NCBI RefSeq assembly: GCF_036711975.1
Contig: NC_091970.1
Location: 2,115,501-2,179,500 of the forward strand
Length of the DNA stretch: 64,000 nucleotides
Origin: Onthophagus taurus
Taxonomy: Eukaryota; Arthropoda; Insecta; Coleoptera; Scarabaeidae
Direction: 5' to 3'
Part shown: positions 11,975-52,790 of the stretch, piece by piece
Layout: every line of letters starts with the position of its first letter
How positions within the stretch are numbered: position 1 is the first letter of the stretch
The notes under the pieces: generated by a model
Told to the model about the DNA's origin: nothing
Database searches by the model: none
Seen by the model: the letters and a program-made list of their open reading frames with translations, nothing else
Translations under genes and position numbers: made by a program

Positions 11975-13144
11975 TTATTCGGGAAATTTTATATTAAACT
12001 TCCTTTGGTTCTCATTAATCCAAAAATCGATTTTATTAATCGTTTCTTGATCCATCTCATTTTTCCAACTTCCACTCTTTCCATTTCTTATAAATGAATT
12101 CTCGCCACAATTTCGAATAATTCCGATATCTTTTAAAGCGGCGTTATTAACGGAGGGGTTATTTTTAAAGTTTTTTATATCCAAATGTTCTTTTAAAGCG
12201 TCCAATTCGTCGTCGGTTATTTTACAACCGATAAAATCGGCCACCTTTTTAATACCCCGTTTGCAATCGCGTAACAAATCTTCGTAGAACATAAAAAGAA
12301 GCGATTCTTCGTCTTTATTGTCGTAACCTTCTTTTAGATGTTCCCAATAAGGCGTCCAAGGTTCTAATAAAAAAAATTTGACATTTAAACGTCAAAGTGA
12401 CAGTTTTAATTTTTGACGTTTAGTTCTTACGTAAATTTTTGATAAAGTATTCGCAATAATCTCGTAAATTTCCTTCGTAACCTTGAGTTTTGAATAGTTT
12501 ATTTAGATGGTAAAACGAATTTATTACATCTTTTGGGTTTCGGGCGACATAAATCACTTTGCACCCGATTTTGAGTAAATTTGGTGGAAGGAGACTGAAC
12601 GGGAGATGGGTTTTGATTATTCTCGGTGATTTTCTTAAAGGTAATTTTAAGTATTCGGGGAAAGTTACTTCTTCAATGATTTCTTTTTTCGTTGGATCAT
12701 TTTCTTGTAAAAACTCTAATTTGACTTCTTCATGAACGAAGGAACCAAACCTAAAATTAATTAAAATGAATTAAGAAAAAATGAGTTAATTTTGAAGTAA
12801 TTTTACTCCAAAAATGGGCATCTTTCGTTTAATGAGACTGTTTTAGCTGTTTTATAATCGAAATTGTTTGCTAAAAGCCAAACCATCTCTTGTGTCCACG
12901 TCGTTCCAGATCTTGGGAATGTAACGATCCAAATATCGTCTTTTCTGGGTTCAAAGTTGTAATATTTTGGGGCATCCTCCAAAAACTTCGCAGGAAAGAA
13001 ATAATTTTTAGGCCCAATTTGCACAAAAGTTGTTCGCTCCCCTTTAAAATCCTCCAACAACTTTTTGTTAACATCCTCATCAATTTTGGTTATTTCGTAA
13101 GGAAATTTATAATTATTATTAGCGACGTCTTCGGTTATATCCAT
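11975..13144 (-). CDS. Cytosolic sulfotransferase (SULT family)
   Basis: Three exons on the minus strand, 13144-12807, 12750-12431 and 12363-11975, with GT-AG introns of 56 and 67 bases, encode 348 residues from ATG to TAA. It transfers sulfonate from PAPS to hydroxyl or amine acceptors such as small lipophilic compounds; the acceptor cannot be read from sequence. Key motifs are present: the 5'-phosphosulfate loop TFPRSGTTWTQ near residues 75-85, the catalytic-histidine segment KTHLPFSLLP, the 3'-phosphate segment YVARNPKDVINSFYH, and the C-terminal PAPS signature RNGKSGSWKNEM. No signal peptide or membrane segment is seen, consistent with the cytosolic type rather than Golgi enzymes. The gene starts 281 bases from NPRL2 in divergent orientation. 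The hexamer aataaa overlaps the stop codon. Confidence 0.94.
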
Positions 13145-13424
13145 TATTTATTTCAATTTTAAACACTCATCACAGTTTACACTTAAAACTCACCCAATAG
13201 ACTGGAATTAAAATTTTGAATACACAGCGATTTAATTTAATGGTGTTTTTAGGTCGAACGTTTTTATAACTTTCACCGCATTTAACTCCACCTTTATTAA
13301 AGTTTACGTTTTTTTCGCGAAAGTTATCCATTTAAATTTGACAATGATAAGGTAGATTTCTGTAATTAATGAGATAACCTCAAAAAAGAAACGTCAAAAA
13401 AAAATTAATATAATTTTAGAAATT
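13145..13424. promoter_or_regulatory. Divergent promoter between sulfotransferase and NPRL2
   Basis: The only sequence separating the two start codons (ATG at 13144 on minus, ATG at 13425 on plus) is 280 bases, so both promoters must lie here or in the 5' ends of the genes. Simple AT-rich DNA with a GC-richer patch near 13300-13325 (gtttttttcgcgaaag, containing the palindrome ttcgcgaa). The motif gataacctcaaa near 13373 is a dispersed word seen many times in the window. No TATA box is convincing. Confidence 0.5.
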
Positions 13425-14685
13425 ATGGATGTAAATAACTCTTTGGAGTCTTTAGAAAAAGAAGATCCGATTAAATGCATATTCTTTTGCGAGTTTCATC
13501 CAGTTGTTGGGCCTGTAATATCTTGTCAAGTAATTTAATTAAATAACATAACCTCAAATATATAAAATTTGTTGTAGATTCCCGAAAATTATATTTCAAA
13601 GGAAGTTTTTGATAGCGTAAGCGTTTATATTATTACGAAATTAGAGTTACAACGTAGCACAATAACTGTGTAAGTTATTAATTAACAAAAAAATTTTTTT
13701 TAGGTTATCACCTTGAAATTTTTTTTGCAGAACTTTACCAAATTACAAAATATTAGGTTTTCCCGTTCGAATCGATGACAAAAAGTACGCAAGAAACGCC
13801 TTCCAATTCAATTTATGTTTTGTGTGTAACACCAAAGCTAGAGCAGTTCATTATGAGCCGGTTGTAACAAAACTCTCAGATTATTTAATAGCTTTAGAAG
13901 TAGAAAATAATTTTTTAAGTGGTGGTAACCTCGCGAATAATTTATCCCCGATTTTAAAACAAGTCCTAAACGATTTAAACACAAAAGGGGAGTGTGCTTT
14001 AACAGAAGGTCCAACCGCGACTCATTTAAAAGTGGTAAAAATCAGACACAGCCCCCAAGCAGTCGTTGATTGTCAAGTTCCCATCTTTATAAAACCCCTT
14101 CCTGAAGATAAATGGGATTTAACCACCCAACAAGTCGCCCCGTTCATCGACGGGTTTAACCACGTGGCTCGAATCGCGAATTTATCCGACGTTGAAAATA
14201 ATTTAGTAAAAGCCTGCGTTCAAAATCTCGTTTATTACGGTGTTGTCGCTTTAGTACCACTTTTCCAATACAGCAACATTTATTGCACCACCCCGAAATT
14301 AAACGTTTTAATACAAGACGTCGATTTACAACGAATTTGTTTAAAATACGTCGCGAAATCTCAAAGATATTTACCGTGTATTCGAGACGTTTTTCGGATT
14401 TACGCCGCAATGACGCGGGGGACAACAATAAGAGATCTTTGCGTACGGTTTAATCCAGCTAATTTAAGAATTAACGAGAGAAAGCTTGTGCAATTTGGAG
14501 TTTTGGAAGGGATTATAAGGCGAGTACATAAATATCCGGTTTTTTTGGGGGATTGCCCCGAATTGAATAAATCTTTATCGGGATTAGCTAGTTTAGACGA
14601 GATTTGTTGCGCCACGGGAATTGGGGCGCAACAACTCGAAGATCAATTAGAAAAGGATAATAATGTTGTGATGTTATGGAAATAA
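13425..14685 (+). CDS. Nprl2: NPRL2, GATOR1 complex subunit
   Basis: Three exons, 13425-13529, 13578-13669 and 13731-14685, encode 383 residues (human NPRL2 is about 380). NPRL2 pairs with NPRL3 and DEPDC5 in GATOR1, which acts at the lysosome as a GTPase-activating complex for Rag GTPases and so restrains TORC1 when amino acids are scarce. Visible hallmarks are the N-terminal longin-type start IKCIFFCEFHPVVGPVISCQ, then the conserved FQFNLCFVC segment, the middle block WDLTTQQVAPFIDGFNHV followed by IAN, and the C-terminal winged-helix part ending GLASLDEICCATG. The length and collinearity leave little doubt. The stop codon is immediately followed by an overlapping aataaa. The last 40 bases of the coding region recur downstream in a duplicated block. 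Confidence 0.96.
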
Positions 14686-15095
14686 TAAAGATTACCATTA
14701 ATAAAAAATACAAAATTAAAAAATTACATTTAAAAAATTAAAGGGATAACCTCAAAATTGAAATGTCATATTTGACAGTTAATAATTTATCTTTTTTAAA
14801 ATATAAAAAGAAACTTTTTGTATTATTAATGTAAAATTAAAGTGTTTCTTGACTTGTTTGAGAATGATGTTGTGATGTTATGGAAATAATAAAGATTACC
14901 GAATCAAATTTATTTAATTCTGACTTTTTTTAAAAAAGAAAACTGCAAAATTAAAAAATGACATTTAAAAAGTAACCTCGAAATCGAAATGTCATATTTG
15001 ACAGTTAATTCTTTATCCTTTTTAAAATGTAGTTTTAAAATATAAAAAGAAACTTTTTGTATTATTAATGTAAAGCGTTTCTTGCGTTGTATGAG
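14655..15095. repeat. Tandem duplicate of NPRL2 tail plus COASY exon-intron fragment
   Basis: The word gttgtgatgttatgg followed by aaataataaagattacc occurs at the NPRL2 3' end (about 14662) and again near 14868; a degenerate copy sits at 17200-17240 beside the COASY stop. After each of the first two copies comes a block matching the plus strand of COASY at about 17700-17925. It includes tttatttaattc(c/t)gac (the start of COASY exon 4), gaaatgtcatatttgacag (intron) and cttg(a/c/g)cttgttt(gag) (the end of exon 3). The block therefore fuses pieces of two genes and is present about twice, roughly 210 bases apart. It is not coding here. Confidence 0.7.
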
Positions 15096-15240
15096 GATAA
15101 AAAGGGAAAATTCAAGAATCATCATGTGGCTTAAAAATCGACGATTTTTTTATTTTTTAATCATTGTGAAATTGTTTTCGATACGTAACGACTACCTGTC
15201 GTTAGATAGACTGTGTGTCAATAGACTCTGTGTTAATACA

Positions 15241-15343
15241 AGAACTAACACTAGACCTAGAACTAGAAACATTCGGGATTAGCCGCACGTCTCTAAAAAC
15301 GGCTAAACCCGAATGATTCTAGTTCTAGGTCTTGTGTTAGTTC
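15241..15343. repeat. 103-bp near-perfect hairpin, dispersed element
   Basis: agaactaacactagacctag at the left is mirrored by ctaggtcttgtgttagttct at the right. The arms continue inward through aactagaaacattcggg / cccgaatgattctagtt and agccg / cggct, leaving a loop of about 15 bases (cacgtctctaaaaa). The same core occurs as a hairpin at 24965-25135 and, partly, at 6340-6415, 6895-6965 and 21930-21995. This is a small palindromic MITE family rather than a gene, although a transcript would fold like a microRNA precursor. Confidence 0.75.
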
Positions 15344-15359
15344 TAATGATAAAGTAATA

Positions 15360-16640
15360 TTGCTTGTAAAAGACCAAATACTGCCGCCAGAAGACGAAAA
15401 ACTGCTTGTGGAAGACAAATACTACCTCTACAATACTAAAAAATGCTTGCAGAAGATAGACATTGTCTATAAAAGGTTAGGTATTGCTACCAACAGACTA
15501 GAAATTGGTTGCAGAATACTAATATTGCTTGTAGAAGACTAAATACTGTCGACAAAAGACTAAAAACTCCTTGTGGAAGACAAATACTATCTCTATAATA
15601 CTAAAAAATGCTTGCAGAAGATAGTCATTGTCTATAAAAGGCTAGATACTGCTACCAATATACTAGAAATTGGTTGCAGAATACTAATATTACTTGTAGA
15701 AGACTAAATACTGCCGACAGAAGACTAAAAACTCCTTGCGGAAGACAAATACTACCTCTATAATACTAAAAAATGCTTGCAGAAGATAGTCATTATCTAT
15801 AAAAGGCTAGATACTGCTACCAATATACTAGAAATTGGTTGCAGGATACTAATGTTGCTTGTAGAAGACTAAATACTGTCGACAAAAGACTTAAAACTCC
15901 TTGTGGAAGACAAATACTACCTCTACAATACTAAAAAATGCTTGCAGAAGATAGACATTGTCTATAAAAGGCTAGATACTGCTACCAACAGACTAGAAAT
16001 TGGTTGCAGAATACTAATATTACTTGTAGAAGACTAAATACTGCCGACAGAAGACTAAAAACTCCTTGCGGAAGACAAATACTACCTCTATAATACTAAA
16101 AAATGCTTGCAGAAGATAGACATTGTCTATAAAAGGTTAGGTATTGCTACCAACAGACTAGAAATTGGTTGCAGAATACTAATATTGCTTGTAGAAGACT
16201 AAATACTGTCGACAAAAGACTTAAAACTCCTTGTGGAAGACAAATACTACCTCTACAATACTAAAAAATGCTTGCAGAAGATAGACATTGTCTATAAAAG
16301 GTTAGGTATTGCTACCAACAGACTAGGAATTGGTTGCAGAATACTAATATTGCTTGTAGAAGACTAAATACTGTCGACAAAAGACTTAAAACTCCTTGTG
16401 GAAGACAAATACTACCTCTACAATACTAAAAAATGCTTGCAGAAGATAGACATTGTCTATAAAAGGCTAGATACTGCTACCAATATACTAGAAATTGGTT
16501 GCAGAATACTAATATTGCTTGTAGAAGACTAAATACTACCGACAGAATACTAAAAACTCTTTGCAGAAGACAAATACTACTCATACAATACTAAAAAATG
16601 CTTGCAGAAGATAAATATTGTCTATAGAATATAGACGATC
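15360..16640. repeat. 165-bp satellite, about eight copies without indels
   Basis: The landmark atgcttgcagaagata lies at 15443, 15608, 15773, 15938, 16103, 16268, 16433 and 16598, exactly 165 bases apart every time. Each unit contains actaaaaactccttgtgg, tgtctataaaaggctag and agaaattggttgcag, and inside the unit short words like gaagac and aatactaaa repeat loosely at 20-30 bases. 165 is a multiple of three, but stop codons interrupt all frames, so I see no protein. Copies differ by a few substitutions only, so the array expanded recently. Confidence 0.95.
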
Positions 16641-17140
16641 TAGAATCTAGCTTTCTTCAAGCAATTAGTAGTCTTTCCAACAATATTTAGCATTCTGAAA
16701 GTAGTTAATAGTCTTTTGAAAATAGTATCTTGTCTTTCCAAGCAAATAATAGTTTCTCCCAGCAGTACTTAGTCTTCTCCAAGCAGATCGTAATCTTTTC
16801 CACTAGTATCTAGCTTTCTGGCAGCATTAGGTAGCTTTTTGGGAAGCATATTTCTTCTCTCCAAGCAGTTATTAAAGTCATTGAAAGTAATAAATGGTCT
16901 GGGAAGCAGTATTCCGCCTGTCCAAGTAGGTCAAAACCTTTAACAGCAGTGTTTAGCGTTCTGGAAGCAATTTCCAAGTAAGTTGTGGTCTTTTTCTGCT
17001 GTATCTAGCATTTTAGAAGCAGTAGGTAACTTTTTGAAATAGCATTTCCTCCTTCCAAGCTGTTTTTAGTCTTTTATTAGCAGTATTTAGTCTTCTGATA
17101 GCAATAATTAGTCTTTTGCCAACAGTATTTAGCATTGAGG
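16640..17140. repeat. Degenerate short-period repeat flanking the satellite
   Basis: A run of words such as agcaattagtagtcttt, cagtacttagtcttct, cagtatctagctttctgg and cagtatttagtcttctgat at 20-30 base spacing. Many are approximate reverse complements of words inside the 165-bp unit (agaagactaaatactg). The satellite unit probably arose from, or alongside, this older short-period repeat. No gene is seen between NPRL2 and COASY. Confidence 0.55.
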
Positions 17141-17287
17141 TTAAAAAAAAATTGTTGATTTTTAAGCGACATGATAATTCTTGAATTATATCGAGAAAAT
17201 AATGTTGTGATGTTAAAAATAACAAAGATTACCGAATAAAAACGTTTTTAATCAAAAATATAACCCTTTATCATTAAAACTTAATTC

Positions 17288-19251
17288 TTAAAGTTTTTCT
17301 CTTAATTTAGCACTATCCATCCTCCCCATCAACAACCCCCAAGCTTTATCAACCTGTTGCCTTGTATACTCAACCTCCCATAACGTACAAAACACCACAT
17401 GACTCGCTTTTACATAATCTCGATTCGACATTTGGGCGTCCAATCGACTTTTTGCCTCATCAACTGATAAATTATTACGAGATTGCAACCTTTTTATCGC
17501 TTCATCTTTTGGAACAATAGTCGTCCAAATCTTAAAACCCAACAATTTAATCAACGAATTTAATTAATTTAAAAAATTACCTCATCGCAACAATCCGTCC
17601 ATCCAGCCGCCAATAACACAGCAGCTTCAACAACAACAACTTGACTATTCGACGTTTGAATCTTTTTAATCACTTCCGCTTTGATCGCCGGCCATAATAT
17701 CGAATTTAATTTATTTAATTCCGACTTTTTTTTAATTAAAAAGAAAATTGCAAAATTAAAAAATGACATTTAAAAAAATAACCTCAAAATTAACAAATCG
17801 AAATGTCATATTTGACAGTTGGTAATGTTTTACCTCAAAATTGACATAACCTCGAAATGTAAAATTTGACAGTTCTTTTTAAAATGTGATTTTAAAATAT
17901 AAAATTATTTCTTGCCTTGTTTGAGAAGACGATTCCACCTAAAATTTTTCGATTTATTTCGCCTGTCTCTGTTAAAATTGATTTACCAAAGGTCTCGATT
18001 AATTTTTGATAGCAAAGTTCTCCCGGTTTGTATAAAGAATGAGCTAATAAGTCGCAATTAATCGTCATTGCGCCTAATGTTTGTAAATAATTTGAAACGC
18101 CCGATTTTCCGCTTGCGATTCCTCCTAAAATTGTTATTAAATAACTTTAAATTGTTTAATTAAAATAATAAAATTACCGGTTAATCCTATAACATAAGGA
18201 CCTTTGGGATAAATCATTTTATTTTCGACCGGTTTTAATAAAGTCCCTAAAATTCTCATTCGAGACGTGCTAGAACTAATTTTGGTTTCTTCGTTTTTCG
18301 ATGGATGTGGTTCGTCGATTAATTTAACGCAAAAAACGTCGAGGGGTTTTAATTTATTTGATAATCTTACTAAAAAAAAATTTTTTAAATAAATAAATTT
18401 AATTAATTAATTGGATTAAATCAACCTTCATTAACTTTCTTCCCCCCTTTCATTGTTTCCTCACTCACAATTAATAACTCCATGGTGTTATCATTTTTTG
18501 TTGGCCCCATTGGGTCAGAAATTGGCACAACATTCGTTTCTAATTCACCATTAATATCCATCAAAAAATCTTTTACAACTTCAATCCGTTTTTGTAAAGG
18601 CTCTACTAATTCTGATAATAATTTCCCTTCAAGCATTTTATCATCAGTTACTCCAACGGTTATTTTTGAATTTGTTCTTAAAGCTGCTTCAGTTAAAAGT
18701 AATTTATGAGCGATGTGGAGCCGGTCGAATGTTCCTCCAAGTACTGTATGTTTATAAATCTTCAAAGATTCATTGTTAACAGATTCCGGTTCAAATTCGC
18801 CTGAATCAATCGTTAAAATCCCACATTTTGAGGTTATGTTATTTATTTTCTTTTTAATAAATGCGTCAATATCTTCTTTTTGGTGCGGTTTATCGAAAAT
18901 AACTAAATCAACCGGGCGTTGGGTGTTTATACTCGTTAAATTATTATATTTTAACCCAGATAATAAAACTCTGACGTCTAATTCTTCACAAAAATATGCA
19001 ACCTTAAATTTATTTAAATTAAATTGGTAAATTTGATAATCGATTTTTACCTGTGAGTATATCCCGTTTATGGTTTTACTAAATTTTGGGGACGACGTGT
19101 AAATATTCGGTTGAAAACTTCCAAAAGGTTCTTGAAGTGCCGATAAGAGTTGAATATACAAAGTGTTATTAACATGCGTTTTTATCGTCGCTAGAACTTT
19201 TCCGATGTGTTTCGGGTTCGAAACTATTAACAACCCCGTTTTTACAATCAT
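17288..19251 (-). CDS. Coasy: Bifunctional coenzyme A synthase (PPAT/DPCK)
   Basis: Five exons on the minus strand: 19251-18426, 18369-18178, 18124-17916, 17724-17581 and 17530-17288, encoding about 537 residues. It performs the last two steps of CoA synthesis: adenylylation of 4'-phosphopantetheine, then phosphorylation of dephospho-CoA. The PPAT half carries TVLGGTFDRLHIAH (nucleotidyltransferase HxGH-type motif, near residues 168-182) and VSEETMKGGKKVNE. The DPCK half begins with the P-loop GLTGGIASGKSG (about 337-348), followed by ILGGIVFSNK and VVVEAAVLLAAGWTDCCDE. The frame extends 5' of position 19251 without an ATG, and the MIVKTGLLIV start matches family N-termini. The third intron begins with GC (AAG|GCAAGA) at 17915, since no GT donor restores the conserved NK-SELNKLNSI junction. 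Length is close to the animal enzyme (about 560). Confidence 0.95.
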
Positions 19252-20573
19252 ATCTTTTATGTTTACGACGAAATTGTGCTTAAAATTCGGCAAGAATCTT
19301 GTTCTGTCATTTGTGATTAAGTGAGGTTATGTTTTATAATAATTAGGTTAAAAGTCGAGTTTAAAGTTCAATTATGTAAGTAATTATCGTGTAAAATGTA
19401 AATACAACGATCTTAGTCGCATTATTTTTATTAATTAAGATGGTTAAAAAAATTGGGATGAAAAATTATTATAAACATAACCTTAAAAAAATGTTTTCTA
19501 ATTTTTAAGTAAAATCGATGAAAATACCAAAGTAATTTCTTTATTTAAATATAATTTTTAATATCAATTATCTAATTAGTAATTTAAAACTATGCAATAC
19601 CCTTTTTTTAATTGTTTAGCCACACCAAGGGATGTTAATTAAACAGTTTAAAACTTCTGTATGTATACGTTTTTCTTCATATTTACTTTTTACGGTTCCC
19701 AATTATCTTATCGTTTTTGATTTCTTCCGTTAAACTTTTTAAGTTACAAAATCTATTAAGGCATTAATGTAGATCGATTTTTTTTTTGTGGTTATAAAAA
19801 TAGAACTTCTATTCGGAAATAGGTCGAATTTCGTTGCGAATTGGTGTCGATAACGTTTAGATTGGAAAATTTGGGGTAATCCTTCATAAACCATAAATAG
19901 ACGAATTCGAAAAAAATAAAAAATGCACCCGTGTTGCGCCATGTTTAAAAATTTAAAAATAAATCTCGTTACTATGGTAACTTCGAATTGAATTAGCTCC
20001 ATCTATGCGGAGGAGAACGAAGTTTTTAATTGACTTAATATTTAATAGATGGCGGGTTATAAAATTAATTTTAAATAAATTTGTTTATATTTATTGTTAG
20101 AAATCTTATAAAAAGATATAAACTCTGTTATTTTTTTTAACATTATAAAGGCGTACATAAACTCGTCTTTTCACCATCTCAAATAATCCTCACCCCTCTC
20201 CTCAACACACAAATCAAATTGAAATAATTATTTTTTTAAATGCGCAAAAATTGGTAAACAAATACGAAAAGCAACATCCCTTTTTGTTTAAAACGGCACA
20301 AGATAAACATGTATAATACGTGAAAAACTTAACAAATACGTAGATAATAATAATAGTTAATAAATAAGCGAGTACAAGGTATTAGGAGTAACATTATAGC
20401 GTAGCAGAGTAAAAAAATAATATAGTTTTGGACAGATGATGACAGTATTGTTTTGTAACATTTTTTTGTAACGATTTTTTTTATACTTGCACCCTTTAAA
20501 AAGAGTATGAATCACAGAAAGAAAATAAAACCAAAAAAATAAATAAATGCGATTGAAAAACCAAAAAAAATCT
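19252..20573. other. Spacer between COASY 5' end and smoothelin-like 3' end
   Basis: AT-rich sequence holding the COASY promoter side (19252-19500, with gtgaggttatgtttt and related words) and, towards 20573, presumably the 3' UTR of the smoothelin-like gene, which ends its coding region at 20574. Candidate polyadenylation hexamers on the minus strand are common because of the base composition, so none is diagnostic. No coding exon seen. Confidence 0.4.
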
Positions 20574-51238
<30,665 letters not shown>

Positions 51239-51259
51239 TCCGATTTCATTCAAAGTTAT

Positions 51260-52427
51260 CTACAAACAAAATTAAGATTAATTAAAAATCATAACTTATT
51301 AATAGAAGATGATTTTTTTTATGGTTAACTGACTCATTTTGACCCATTTAAAATTCTTTTTAAAATTTAAATCTGTCGTTTTGTGGTTTTTACTTTTATT
51401 TTCGTTTTAACGAGAATGATAACGTAAAAAAGTTTACCGATAATCGGGAACGAAGAAAGGTTGAAAATGGGTACTTTAGATTTTTTTTTAACTTGAAATT
51501 CCGGTTAACATTCTTCGATTCCTACTTTTCCTATTCGTTTAATAATAAATAACAGTAATAATCCCACATGGAGAATTGTTTGAGGAAAAAAATGGTGTAA
51601 GGTGACGTTATCTGGGTTTCTGTTGTAAAGTGCATGGGTGGGTATTACTCATCTAGAAAAGAAATAAACGTGTATGCAAGAAAAAATAACGCATTCGTCC
51701 CACAAGTGTCGATGTTAAACCCACGGGATTTATTAAAATCTAATCTTAAAAACTCTTTTAAAAATTTATTTAGATTCATTTAAAATGGATTTAATAGTTT
51801 ATACTAAAATTAATTGATATTATTTGTATTACAGATTAATACAGCCCCACACTCAGGAGTTAAGCCAGATAGTTTTTTTGGAGAGATTGACTATAAAGAT
51901 TGATATGGTTGTGGTATTTTTGATATGTACAAAATTAATGAGACAACAAGAAACGTGTATAGACTTATTTATACAGATTTATTTTGCAATTAACCATTTT
52001 CTTCTGTTTTTAACTCCAAAACATTCTTTAAACAACATATTTTCTATTAACTTCTTGACTTAATCGCATTTCTTATTATCGTTATAATCATCTTATATGA
52101 CTCTAAATGATCTATAATGATCAATATATGACTTGGAAAGCTTAACTCTTCTAGCACCATCATTAATCTGTATAAAATAGATCATTATGCTTAATGCATA
52201 ATGCACACCCTGCAACTAAAAGTATAATAAATTTTAATTTTATTCCAATTTTAATCCAAGAATATTTAGAATTTGACAGTTCAATGTGACCAACCCTAAA
52301 TAAATAAAATTTAGCCTAACCTAAAAATTAAAAATTTTTTTTTGTGTACTTATCTGAGGTTGAGTTTTAATCGGGCATCGTTTATCGAGTTTCTTTAAAA
52401 GGTTCATCTTAAATTTTTGATTTCTCA
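51260..52427. other. Intronic or 5' flanking sequence, no gene seen
   Basis: Upstream of the first coding exon of the smoothelin-like gene. That exon begins at an acceptor (tttgtag|ATAACTTTG at 51259), so a non-coding upstream exon must exist. This stretch is AT-rich, with an open frame at 51824-52063 that shows no recognisable features. Confidence 0.4.
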
Positions 52428-52790
52428 TGGGCGTGATCCCTTCGGGAACGCTTCTTAAGGATATTCAATTGGAAGAATTCGGATCAGAAACTAAATTATT
52501 CGACTTTATAAGGTCATTGTTGAGTTTATAACATTATTTTTAAACGATTCTTTTGTATTTTTACGTTCAATAAACAATTTTACTTCTATTTTTTGGCGAA
52601 AAAGCATCTTTAAGAATACACACTAACCTTCTTTTATTTCCTTTTTTTTCATAGCTACCCTAGATATCTTAGAAATAAAACCGGTTAATGTCAACAAAAA
52701 TCCGCTTTTTTCATTGGTTGATCCAAGTGGTGTGATTTATACGATGATATTAAATACAAAGGAGTTTTATATTCCGTGGAGTTTTAGAGG
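52428..52790 (+). other. Orphan exon-like sequence of unknown family
   Basis: At 52428 an ATG opens MGVIPSGTLLKDIQLEEFGS and continues to about 52520. Across a possible short intron (an acceptor tttcatag near 52655) comes TLDILEIKPVNVNKNPLFSL followed by VDPSGVIYTMILNTKEFY and a donor-like AG|gtaaat near 52790. Using a donor near 52525, the two pieces join in phase. The amino-acid composition looks protein-like, but I do not recognise a family and no further exon follows. The last 30 bases (gtggagttttagaggtaaat) are the start of the degenerate tandem repeat downstream. It may be a gene fragment carried in by an element, or a decayed gene. Confidence 0.35.

Noticed and set aside
13822-14685. 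NPRL2 starting at the internal methionine of the long exon
   Set aside because: Upstream exons at 13425-13529 and 13578-13669 join in phase and supply the conserved N-terminal longin segment.
15360-16640. Could the regular 165-bp repeats be a CRISPR array?
   Set aside because: There are no unique spacers between constant short repeats; the whole 165-bp unit is repeated, and the genome is clearly that of an animal.
19252-19293. Longer COASY N-terminus upstream of 19251
   Set aside because: The extra in-frame codons contain no ATG and are preceded by a stop; the family start (M-x-x-x-GLLI) matches the ATG at 19251.
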